The notes below the pieces were generated by a model. That model had not been told where the DNA came from, did not search any database, and saw only the letters and a program-made list of their open reading frames with translations. A DNA stretch of 64,000 bases, from the NCBI RefSeq assembly GCF_020103695.1, contig NZ_JAHXBF010000005.1, positions 1 to 64,000 of the forward strand, given 5' to 3'. Position numbers and translations under genes: made by a program. Positions 51,472-59,764 of this stretch are shown here, in pieces. This DNA comes from Hyalangium versicolor. GTDB taxonomy: Bacteria > Myxococcota > Myxococcia > Myxococcales > Myxococcaceae. Numbering within the stretch: the stretch's first letter is position 1; each line of letters starts with the position of its first letter.

Positions 51472-53280
51472 TTACCGGCGGGTGGCGGAGGCGCCCATCA
51501 GCGCCTGGGCCTGGGTGACGAGCTTCACGAACTCGGTGCGCTCCGTCTGGCCCTCGATGGCGCCCTCGGCGAGCTTGCGCGCCGTGGCGAGGCTCCAGTT
51601 CTGCGCCGAAGGGCTGTGGCGCAGGATGTCGGCCGTGGAGGCCACCGCCAGTGCGAAGCGGAAGTCCGAGGAGGCAGCCTCCGTCGAGGAGCGCAGCATG
51701 CTCCGCTCAAAGGGGAAGCTCTGCTCGGAGGCCTCGGTGCCGTTGGGGGCCTTGGCGCGGATGCGAACCGTGGCCAGGGGCTGCTGCTCGCCGGTCAGCT
51801 CGACTTCATAGATCGCGGTGACGTTGTGGCCCGCGCCGATCTCTCCCGCGTCCACCTTGTCATTGCGGAAGTCCCGGTCCGCCACGTCGCGGTTCTCGTA
51901 GCCCACCAGCCGGTAGCGCTTCACGGCCGCCGGGTTGAACTCCACCTGGATCTTCACGTCCTTGGCGATCACCTCGAGCGTGCCCGTCAGTTGCGTCTCG
52001 AAGACCTTCCGGGCCTCCTGGAAGCTGTCCACGTAGAAGCAGTTGCCGTTGCCCTTGTCGGCCAGCTTCTCCATCAAGTCGTCCCGGTAGTTGCCCATGC
52101 CGAAGCCGATGGTGGACAGCGTGACGCCCTCGGCCACGTGGTTGCGGATGCCCTCCAGCATGGAGTCCGCGGAGAGGTGGGGGCCGATGTTGGCGTCTCC
52201 ATCCGTGAGGACGATGACGCGCGAGACGACGCTGCCCGAGGCCTTCTTCACCGCGTGGCGATAGGCCATCTCCATGCCCGATCCCATGGCCGTGCCGCCT
52301 CCGGACTGCAGCGAGTCGATGGCCGAGAAGATGCGCTGCTGATCGGTGGCGGGAGTGGGCGCCAGCACATCCTGGGTGGAGCCCGCGTAGGTGACGATGG
52401 CCACCGTGTCGTTCTCGTTCAGGTTCTTCACGGCGATCTTCATGGCCTCCTTGGCCAGGGGCAGCTTGTCCTGCGACTGCATGGAGCCGCTGGTGTCCAC
52501 CAGGAAGACCAGGTGCGCGGGCTTGCGCTGCGAGCGAGAGACGACCTTGCCCTGCACGCCCACTCGCAGGAAGTGGCGGCCGGCGCCGAACGGGGAGGGC
52601 GCGCCCTCCAGGTGCACGGTGAAGGCTCCCTTGTCCGGCGGGGCGTAGCGGTACTTGAAGTAGTTGACGAACTCCTCCACGCGCACGGACTGGGAGGGAG
52701 GCAGGCTGCCCTGCGTGAGGTAGCGTCGCGCCAGCGAGTACGAGGCGGTGTCCACGTCCACGGCGAAGGTGGAGAGCGCGTCCTCTTGGGTGGTGGTGAA
52801 GGGGTTGGGCGCGTGGGCCTCGAACGTGTTTCCGCCTGCGGAATGGTTCAGCTCACTGGCATCGTCGTCCCGTTCCTCGAGGTCTCCAGTCAACGCATCC
52901 GCGGGCTTCGGCGCGGAGTACCGGTTGTCGGTCCGCCGAGCGACTTTCCCGGGTGAGACAGCGCCGAGGGCGACCGCCGAGGATGGGGGAGGCGGAGCCA
53001 TGGGCTGCTGGCCCGTCGTGGGCCCGGGCATTTTCATCGTGACTTCTTGGGCGGGTTCGGCTGCTGGGGCGGGTGCAGCTGCCGCGGCAGGGGTGGCCGG
53101 TGGTGCCATCTTCTGCGCGAGGGCCTCGGGCTTGGACTCAGACTTGGAGCGGGTCGGGGTGGATTGAGTCTGGATGGGAGCGTCCGCCGGGGCGCTCTGA
53201 AAAGCGCACCCGGGGACGAAGCTCATGGCGAGGAAGGCACTTCCCCAACGGGACAGACGGCGCAGCGAGGACCGGGACAT
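51472..53280 (-). CDS. vWA-domain lipoprotein (YfbK-like)
   Basis: 602 aa from ATG 53280, GGAG six bases upstream. Lipobox VPGC gives Cys25, followed by an Ala/Pro-rich linker to about 150. FAVDVDTASYSLARRYL and VRVEEFVNYFKYRY are the von_Willebrand/DUF3520-type leader. The vWA domain shows an intact MIDAS: FLVDTSGSMQ, then GGGTAMGSGM and VLTDGDANIG. A DUF3520-like C-terminal beta domain follows (RYRLVGYENRDVADRDFRND). These proteins bind protein ligands through Mg2+ at the MIDAS; the role here is not known. Confidence 0.92.
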   Translation of the reverse strand: MSRSSLRRLSRWGSAFLAMSFVPGCAFQSAPADAPIQTQSTPTRSKSESKPEALAQKMAPPATPAAAAAPAPAAEPAQEVTMKMPGPTTGQQPMAPPPPSSAVALGAVSPGKVARRTDNRYSAPKPADALTGDLEERDDDASELNHSAGGNTFEAHAPNPFTTTQEDALSTFAVDVDTASYSLARRYLTQGSLPPSQSVRVEEFVNYFKYRYAPPDKGAFTVHLEGAPSPFGAGRHFLRVGVQGKVVSRSQRKPAHLVFLVDTSGSMQSQDKLPLAKEAMKIAVKNLNENDTVAIVTYAGSTQDVLAPTPATDQQRIFSAIDSLQSGGGTAMGSGMEMAYRHAVKKASGSVVSRVIVLTDGDANIGPHLSADSMLEGIRNHVAEGVTLSTIGFGMGNYRDDLMEKLADKGNGNCFYVDSFQEARKVFETQLTGTLEVIAKDVKIQVEFNPAAVKRYRLVGYENRDVADRDFRNDKVDAGEIGAGHNVTAIYEVELTGEQQPLATVRIRAKAPNGTEASEQSFPFERSMLRSSTEAASSDFRFALAVASTADILRHSPSAQNWSLATARKLAEGAIEGQTERTEFVKLVTQAQALMGASATRR

Positions 53281-53357
53281 GGGAGGCTCCGCGTTCGAAG
53301 AGATGCGACTCGAACGCGCGAGCCTTTCGTTGGGTCTACGCCGCGCGAGATTTTCTG

Positions 53358-56300
53358 TCAGATGAAGGGCAGGGCCTTCTTGGCGAGGTCGCCCAGCCCA
53401 CCGAGCGCGTCACCCGCCAGGTCGCCGACCTTGCCTCCCAGGTCCTTGAGGCCGTTGAGCGCGTCCTCGGCGGCGTCCACGCCGGCATGGGCCAGGTCCT
53501 TCAGCCTGCCGACGGTGTACTCAGCCACCGCGCCGCCCGCGGATGAGAGCTCCTTCAGCGCCGCCACGCCCGCGTCGCCGAGCCCGTGCAGCCCGTCGAT
53601 CACGGCCTTGGCGCCGTCGGTGAGGTTGTTGGCCCAGGCCTTGGCGACGTCCTTCATCACGCCGACGCCGTCCTTGAGCAGCTGGGTGGCGGCGTCCTTG
53701 GCCCACTGGGCGCCCGAGTCCACCGCGCGGCCAATGGCCTCGGCGGCCTTCTTCGCCGCCTCGCCCGGCAGCTTGGCCATGTCCACGAGTGCCTTGCCCG
53801 CGGCCTCGGCGGCCTCCTTGGCGAACTCGGAGCCGCCCTTGGCCAGCGTCTCGAGCGCTTCGACTCCGGCCTCGCCCGCGTTCTTGAGCGCCTCGACGGC
53901 CTCACCGGCGTACTTCACCACCGGCCCGCCGGCCTTCTCGATGAGCTCGAGGCCCTTCTTGGCGAGCTCGCCGCCCTTCCCGAGGCCCCACTTGGCCAGG
54001 TCGAAGGCTTCCTTCGGGCCGTAGTAGGCCACCAGGTCCACCGCGCCCGCCGGGCCCTGCGCGGCCGCGCCGACGAGGTTGACGGCCTTCACCCAGTCCG
54101 GAGCCTCGTACTCCTTGCCCTCCTTCTGGGCCTGCTCCATCTTGGCCTTCTCGGAGGACAGGCCGATGTCGAGTGCCAGCTCGGCGATGCCGAAGGCCGC
54201 GCCCACGCCAAGGTCCACCGCCGCGCCCACGCCGGTGGCGTCGAGCACGAGCCCCGCCACCGAGTCCACGGCGTTGAGCTTGGAGCCGACCATGGCCAGG
54301 TAGCCGAGGTCCTTGTTCTTGTCGCGCAGCTCCACCGCCTCCTTGCCGAGGCTGACGGCGTCCACGAGGCCGGGGACGGCGCCCACGGCGGGGATGATCT
54401 TCGCGACGTTCTTGAAGACCTTGCCGGCGACGTCGGCGGTGAGGTCCACGCCCATCTTGCCGACGAGCTTGTCGAGCAGCTTGAAGCCCTCTCCAACGAG
54501 GCGGCTGTCGACCTTCTCGAGCACGGGCTTGAGCAGCTTGATGGTCTTGTTGAGCAGGTCCGGAGAAACCTTGGAGCCGAGCTTGGACAGCGAGCCCACG
54601 GCGTCGGCGTCCATGTTCTTCATGGTCTTGGCCAGGGCATCGACGGCGTCATCTCCGTCCAGGCCCTTGACCATCTTGGCCACGTTGTCGAGCGTGTCCG
54701 AGTTCTTGAGGACCTTGTCGAGCTCGTCCTTGTCCAGGCCCTTGAGGACCTTGCCGAGCTTGTTGGCGTCGCCCGGCGGATCCAGGGAGGCGAGCTTGTC
54801 GGTGAGGTTGCCGAGCGCCTCGGGCGTCTTCACCTGCTTGAGCACGTCGCTCAGTTGGTTGACGGGATCCTCGAGGTCGCCGATGGCGGACTGGCCCAGC
54901 TTGGACAGCTTCTCGGCCATGTCAGGGTTCTTGAGGGCCTCGTTGGCCAGCTTCGGATCGAGCGCGGCGGCTGTCCGGAGGAACTTGGTGGCGGCCTTGC
55001 CGTCCGGAGAGTCCTTCACCTGCTTGAGGACCTGGTCGAGCGCATCCGGATCGGAGACGTTCTGGATGGCCTTGCCGAGCTCGCTCGCATCGACCTTGTC
55101 CGCCGCCTCGGCGATGTCCGCGACCTGACCCGGGTTGAGGCGGGACTGCACCTCGGGCGGGAGGTTGCGCAGCGTCTGATCCTGGAGGTCCGCGCCACCC
55201 TGGATGATGGCGTCGGGGTTGGGGACGTTGGAGGCGGTGAGCAGATCCTTGAGCTGCTTGAGATCGCGGCCGACGCCCGGGAGCTCTCCGGCGAGCTGCA
55301 GGGCGGCGATGGCCTTGTCCTCGGGCTTGGTGTTGGGATCGAACAGGGTGAGCCCGGCGCCCGCGGCGCGGAATGCACCGTCTGCCTTGCGCAGCTCGGG
55401 GCCAAGCTTGCTGAGGGCTCCGGCGCCCAGATAGTCCTTGGCGGCCTTGGCGAGGCCGAGGGCGGCCTTGGCCTTCTTCTCGCCGCTGGCGTTCGGATCG
55501 GCGAGTGCCACGTACGAGTCGATGAGGGCCTTGGCGGCGGGCAGCTCGCGGTTGAAGACGCGGTTGCCCACTTCGCCGAGCCGGCGCTGGAGCGTCTCGG
55601 GGGGGAAGATGTTGCTGGCCTGCTGGGCGATGGAGAGCACCGCCGAGGCCTTCTCCGCATCCGAGGCGGGCGGCTCCTTGGCCAGGGTGCGCAGGGCGTT
55701 GCGGCCGTTCTGGTAGCGGACGAGGTTGGTGGCCTCGCGCTCGGTGAGCTGCAGCTTCTTGGCGCCCTCGGAGAGCTCCTGGGCCTCCTGGGGCTTCACA
55801 CCCTCGGCCACGCCCTTGGCGAAGACGGGATCGGTGAGCGTCTTCTTCGCGGCCTCGTCGGTGCGGGTCTCTCCGGCGGACTGGATGACGCGCGCGAGCG
55901 CCTCCTTGTCCTTCACCTCGCCCAGCTTCGCGTCGGGGGCGTCGCCCGTCTTCGCCTGGTTCTCGAGCCGATCGCCCAGGGCCGACAGATCATTGCCGTT
56001 CTTGATGCCGAGCTTGTCGAGCGTCTCGCGGTTCTCTGGCTTGCTGGAGAGCAGATCGTACTGCTTGTCGGCGTTGATCTTCTTCTGGGTGTCCGCCTGG
56101 GTGGTGGGAGCCTCGGTGCCGAGGAGCTTCTGGAGCTCGTTCTTGCGCGAGGTGCCGTCGAAGGCCGAGGCGATCTCGGCCGGCTTGGCCTTCACCTCGT
56201 TGATCTGCTTCTCGGAGAACGGCGCGGGCTTGCCCTTGTCCGGCCCGGAGAGCTTGTTCGCCCGGACCATGGCCTCCTCGGCGCGCTTGGCGGTGACAGC

Positions 56301-56684
56301 GACCTTCTCCTCGGAAGACTGGAGCTTCTTCGTGGCGGCCTCGGAGGCCTCCTTCGCCTTGGAGGCCTGCGCGGCGCTCTGCTGCGCGGCCTTCTCGGCC
56401 GTCTTGGAATCCTCGGAGGACTTCTTGGACTCCTCGGGAGACTGACCGGGCTTCGCGGCCGCCTTGGAGGCCTCCGCCGCTGCCTTCTTCTGAGCCGCGG
56501 CCGCCTTCGCCGCTGCCTCTGCTGCCTTCGCCGCTGCTTCCGCCGCCTTCCGAGCCGCCTCTGCTGCCTTCCGGGCTGCCTCCGCACGCCGAGCTGCTTC
56601 CGCCGCCGCCGCTGCCGCGTCCGCTGCCGCACTGCCCCCCGATGTACTGCCACTCGTGCTGCCACCTTGGACCGGAGCCACCAT
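53358..56684 (-). CDS. Giant Ala-rich coiled-coil protein with Gly/Ala-rich C-terminus
   Basis: 1108 aa from ATG 56684; GTG 56717 and 56693 are alternatives. After a Ser/Thr/Gly leader, residues about 15-75 are heptad-like (ARKAAEAARKAAEAAAKA), like the N-terminus of the protein at 17842. Residues 100-760 are helical, with repeated ALKNPDMAEKLSKLGQ-like and KVLKGLDKDELDKVLKN-type helices. About 795-860 is more hydrophobic (LVLDATGVGAAVDLGVGAAFGIAELALDIG). The last 200 residues are amphipathic Gly/Ala/Lys helices (AKKGLELIEKAGGPV, GLHGLGDAGVAALKEL). No signal peptide or catalytic motif. Possibly a membrane-active or structural exported protein. Tentative. Confidence 0.8.
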   Translation of the reverse strand: MVAPVQGGSTSGSTSGGSAAADAAAAAAEAARRAEAARKAAEAARKAAEAAAKAAEAAAKAAAAQKKAAAEASKAAAKPGQSPEESKKSSEDSKTAEKAAQQSAAQASKAKEASEAATKKLQSSEEKVAVTAKRAEEAMVRANKLSGPDKGKPAPFSEKQINEVKAKPAEIASAFDGTSRKNELQKLLGTEAPTTQADTQKKINADKQYDLLSSKPENRETLDKLGIKNGNDLSALGDRLENQAKTGDAPDAKLGEVKDKEALARVIQSAGETRTDEAAKKTLTDPVFAKGVAEGVKPQEAQELSEGAKKLQLTEREATNLVRYQNGRNALRTLAKEPPASDAEKASAVLSIAQQASNIFPPETLQRRLGEVGNRVFNRELPAAKALIDSYVALADPNASGEKKAKAALGLAKAAKDYLGAGALSKLGPELRKADGAFRAAGAGLTLFDPNTKPEDKAIAALQLAGELPGVGRDLKQLKDLLTASNVPNPDAIIQGGADLQDQTLRNLPPEVQSRLNPGQVADIAEAADKVDASELGKAIQNVSDPDALDQVLKQVKDSPDGKAATKFLRTAAALDPKLANEALKNPDMAEKLSKLGQSAIGDLEDPVNQLSDVLKQVKTPEALGNLTDKLASLDPPGDANKLGKVLKGLDKDELDKVLKNSDTLDNVAKMVKGLDGDDAVDALAKTMKNMDADAVGSLSKLGSKVSPDLLNKTIKLLKPVLEKVDSRLVGEGFKLLDKLVGKMGVDLTADVAGKVFKNVAKIIPAVGAVPGLVDAVSLGKEAVELRDKNKDLGYLAMVGSKLNAVDSVAGLVLDATGVGAAVDLGVGAAFGIAELALDIGLSSEKAKMEQAQKEGKEYEAPDWVKAVNLVGAAAQGPAGAVDLVAYYGPKEAFDLAKWGLGKGGELAKKGLELIEKAGGPVVKYAGEAVEALKNAGEAGVEALETLAKGGSEFAKEAAEAAGKALVDMAKLPGEAAKKAAEAIGRAVDSGAQWAKDAATQLLKDGVGVMKDVAKAWANNLTDGAKAVIDGLHGLGDAGVAALKELSSAGGAVAEYTVGRLKDLAHAGVDAAEDALNGLKDLGGKVGDLAGDALGGLGDLAKKALPFI

Positions 56685-56853
56685 GCGTTTCACGCTCTCA
56701 GGAAAAGGGAATTCCACGAATCATCGGAAGGAGGCCTCCAAATGTTTCGTCTTTACTGAGGGTTGCAGTGAGGTGTGTTCCCCACACCTCAGGATTTGAG
56801 AGAGCAGGGGGCCCAGAGAAGTTCAAAAGATTCCGGGATTTCAGGACCTTGGC

Positions 56854-57396
56854 TCAAGGAGCGCAGTCGAGCCTGGGTTCGGGTGCGTCCTGATCCTGGA
56901 ATTGGAGCAGGCAGCGGAGTGCGTCGGGATCGGCGCTGTCGGTCAAATACACGCGGCGCCAGAGGATGGCGGCGACGCGCTGCGGCAGGCCGGAGGCGGG
57001 GGTGACGAGGGCGCGGCGGACGCCATTGGAACCGACGAGGGCCGCGTCCCGGGCCTGTTCGAGTTTGGCGATCTCCTCGGGGCAGCCTTCGGGGCAGTCA
57101 TAGAGGAAGACGGCATGGCCATGCTCGAGGTTGTGGAGCCAGACGCAGGGGGGCTGCTCGGCGTCATAGGTCCGGCAGGCAAGGGTGTAGCCGCAGTGAG
57201 GTCCGGCGGTCGGAGGGTTCAACCCGTTGCCGCAGGCGGAGCTCTCGCACAGGACATGCGGGGCCGAGACCTCGGGAGCCACGGAGAAGGTGAAGCGCTC
57301 ACACTCCTTGGGAACATCGGGTTCGGTGGAGCACGCCAGGAGTGGGAAGAGCGGGAGGAGGAGAGCGAAGAGGGGCCGAAGCATCTTCGTCCTCAT
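56854..57396 (-). CDS. DUF3105 lipoprotein
   Basis: 180 aa from ATG 57396. Lipobox PLLAC. DUF3105 hallmarks are LNPPTAGPHCGYTLACRTYDAEQPPC and LHNLEHGHAVFLYDCPEGCPEEIAKLE. Members of the family are secreted and Cys-containing; the HNLEHG stretch probably binds a metal. Function unestablished. It sits upstream of the giant coiled-coil gene on the same strand, 169 bases away, and divergent from the M2 peptidase gene. Confidence 0.9.
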   Translation of the reverse strand: MRTKMLRPLFALLLPLFPLLACSTEPDVPKECERFTFSVAPEVSAPHVLCESSACGNGLNPPTAGPHCGYTLACRTYDAEQPPCVWLHNLEHGHAVFLYDCPEGCPEEIAKLEQARDAALVGSNGVRRALVTPASGLPQRVAAILWRRVYLTDSADPDALRCLLQFQDQDAPEPRLDCAP

Positions 57397-57503
57397 AGCC
57401 GGGCTTCAGGCGTCGTCAACCATCGCTTGGCAATGCCCCATGAGCATTCCCGAACAACGTTTCAGGGTGCCTTCAAGAAGCGGTTCCTCTAGGGTCGCGC
57501 GCC

Positions 57504-59363
57504 ATGATCCGACCCCTTTCTCTCTTGTCCCCCCTGCGTGCGGCCTGCGTGGTCGTGCTGTTGTCCGCCCTGCCTGTGGCGGCTCAGGCTCCAGGTGCCG
57601 CGACCCCTGCGGGCAAGGGCAAGCCCACTGCCGCGGATGCGAAGCAGTTCGCGGATCGCGTCAACGCGGACCTCAAGCGCCTCTTCACGAGGCAGGCCAC
57701 CGCCGAGTGGATCAAGTCCACGTACATCACGGACGACACCGAGCAGAACGCCGCCTGGATCAACGAGGAGGTGCTGGCCTACATGAACCAGGCCATCAAG
57801 GACTCGCGCCGCTTCGACGGCCTGAAGCTGGATTCGGACACGGCGCGTACGCTGCACCTGCTTCGGGTGAACTCGCCGCTGGCCGCGCCCTCGGATCCGC
57901 AGAAGCGCGCCGAACTCACGACCATCGCCGCGAAGCTGGAGGGCACCTACGGCAAGGGAAAGGCCTGCAAGAAGGACAAGGCAGGCAAGGAGACCTGCAA
58001 GGATCTGGGCGAGCTGGAGGACGTGATGGCCGCCAGCCGCAACTACGACGAGTTGCTGGAGGCGTGGTCCGGCTGGCACCGCGTCTCGGTGCCCATGCGC
58101 CCACTTTTCGAGCGCTTCGTGGCGCTGAGCAACGAAGGCGCCAAGGAGATTGGCTTCGCCAACACGGGTGACCTCTGGAAGTCCGCGTATGACATGTCGC
58201 CGGACGCCTTCGAGAAGGAGACCCAACGCCTGTGGCAGCAGGTCCAGCCGCTGTACAACGATCTGCACTGCTACGTGCGCGCCCAGCTGACCAAGAAGTA
58301 CGGCGCGGACAAGGTGCCCGCGGGCAAGCCCATTCCGGCGCACCTGCTGGGCAACATGTGGGCCCAGGAGTGGAACAACATCTATCCGCTGGTCGAGCCC
58401 TACGCGGGGCAGGCGAGCCTGGACGTGACGGCGTCCCTCAAGCAGCAGGCCTACGACTCCATCAAGATGGTGAAGACGGGCGAGTCCTTCTTCACCTCGC
58501 TGGGACTCAAGCCGCTGCCGTCTACCTTCTGGGACCACTCGATGTTCACCAAGCCGCGCGATCGCGAGGTCGTCTGCCACGCCAGCGCGTGGGACGTCAC
58601 CTACAACAACGATCTGCGCATCAAGATGTGCATCAAGCCCACCGAGGAGGATCTCGTCACCATCCACCACGAGCTCGGGCACGACTACTACTTCACCTAT
58701 TACTACCAGCTCCCGGTGCTCTATCAGTCCGGAGCCAATGACGGCTTCCATGAGGCCATTGGTGACGCGATCACGCTCTCCATCACCCCGGGCTACCTCA
58801 AGCAGATCGGCCTGCTGAAGGACGTTCCGAAGAACGACAAGAACCTCATCAACCTGCAGATGAAGGACGCTCTGGACAAGGTGGCCTTCCTGCCCTTTGG
58901 CTTGCTGATCGATCAGTGGCGCTGGGACGTGTTCGCCGGGAAGACGGCGCCGGCCGACTACAACAAGGCGTGGTGGGCGCTGCGTGAGAAGTACCAGGGC
59001 ATCTCCGCGCCGGTGGCTCGCACCGCGGAGGACTTCGATCCGGGCGCCAAGTACCACGTGCCGGCCAACGTCCCCTACACGCGCTACTTCCTGGCCCGCA
59101 TCCTCCAGTTCCAGTTCCACAAGGCCATGTGCGAGGCGGCGGGCTTCAAGGGGCCGCTGCACGAGTGCTCTGTGTATGGGAACAAGGAAGCTGGCAAGCG
59201 GCTCCAGGCCATGTTGGAGCTGGGGGCCAGCAAGCCCTGGCAGGAAGCGCTGTTCGCCATGACGGGCCAGCGCCAGATGGATGCCACGCCGCTCATCGAA
59301 TACTTTGCTCCGCTCCGCCAGTGGTTGCAGGAGCAGAACAAGGGCCAAACGTGTGGCTGGTAG
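57504..59363 (+). CDS. M2-family peptidyl-dipeptidase (ACE-like), secreted
   Basis: 619 aa from ATG 57504. Signal peptide SLLSPLRAACVVVLLSALPVAAQA. The zinc motif is HHELGHDYYF (His389, Glu390, His393), with the third ligand Glu417 in GFHEAIGD. These and the surrounding helices (WDHSMFTKPRD, CHASAWDV, QWRWDVFAG) match angiotensin-converting enzyme homologs. It would release dipeptides from the C-terminus of peptides outside the cell. Length fits one ACE domain. A weak ribosome site precedes it. Confidence 0.95.
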   Translation: MIRPLSLLSPLRAACVVVLLSALPVAAQAPGAATPAGKGKPTAADAKQFADRVNADLKRLFTRQATAEWIKSTYITDDTEQNAAWINEEVLAYMNQAIKDSRRFDGLKLDSDTARTLHLLRVNSPLAAPSDPQKRAELTTIAAKLEGTYGKGKACKKDKAGKETCKDLGELEDVMAASRNYDELLEAWSGWHRVSVPMRPLFERFVALSNEGAKEIGFANTGDLWKSAYDMSPDAFEKETQRLWQQVQPLYNDLHCYVRAQLTKKYGADKVPAGKPIPAHLLGNMWAQEWNNIYPLVEPYAGQASLDVTASLKQQAYDSIKMVKTGESFFTSLGLKPLPSTFWDHSMFTKPRDREVVCHASAWDVTYNNDLRIKMCIKPTEEDLVTIHHELGHDYYFTYYYQLPVLYQSGANDGFHEAIGDAITLSITPGYLKQIGLLKDVPKNDKNLINLQMKDALDKVAFLPFGLLIDQWRWDVFAGKTAPADYNKAWWALREKYQGISAPVARTAEDFDPGAKYHVPANVPYTRYFLARILQFQFHKAMCEAAGFKGPLHECSVYGNKEAGKRLQAMLELGASKPWQEALFAMTGQRQMDATPLIEYFAPLRQWLQEQNKGQTCGW

Positions 59364-59483
59364 CTTCCCCTTGTAGACACGAGTGGAAGCCCCGCTTACA
59401 TTCTCCTTGCTCTATCGGGTTTTTCTCGTAGGGACCGGACGGCGATGACCGCGCCCGTGAAGAAGGAAGAAGAGAAGAGAGCA

Positions 59484-59687
59484 ATGGCTACTGGTACTGT
59501 GAAGTGGTTCAACGATGCCAAGGGGTTTGGCTTCATCACCCAGGACGGCGGGGGTGAAGACGTGTTCTGCCACCACACCGCCATCAACATGGATGGCTTC
59601 CGGACACTGCAGGAGGGGCAGAAGGTGCAGTTCGAGGTGGCTCGCGGCCCCAAGGGCTTGCAGGCCCAGAACGTGCGAGCGGCGTAA
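59484..59687 (+). CDS. Cold-shock protein (CspA family), second copy
   Basis: 67 aa from ATG 59484; an in-frame ATG at 59445 would add the 13-residue acidic/basic leader [16 protein letters not shown]1 KGFGFI and RNP2 DVFCHH are intact. The sequence differs from the copy at 43055 at about ten positions (for example TVKWF for [15 protein letters not shown] for [10 protein letters not shown]). A strong terminator follows, so it is a monocistronic unit. Confidence 0.96.
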   Translation: MATGTVKWFNDAKGFGFITQDGGGEDVFCHHTAINMDGFRTLQEGQKVQFEVARGPKGLQAQNVRAA

Positions 59688-59714
59688 GCCTACTCTCGTT
59701 CTTCGTTGCGCATG

Positions 59715-59742
59715 AGGGTCCGATCCGAGAGGGTCGGGCCCT
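59715..59742 (+). terminator. Rho-independent terminator of the second cold-shock gene
   Basis: AGGGTCCGA (59715-59723) pairs with TCGGGCCCT (59734-59742) including one G-U pair, with a ten-base loop and TTGTTGCTTTCT right after. Confidence 0.65.
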
Positions 59743-59764
59743 TGTTGCTTTCTGGAGGTTCTGC

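Noticed and set aside
53586..56759. A 1057-codon open frame on the plus strand opposite the coiled-coil gene
   Set aside because: It mirrors an Ala/Lys/Leu-rich gene in GC-rich DNA; the product is low-complexity Leu/Gly/Arg-rich with no motifs or ribosome site.
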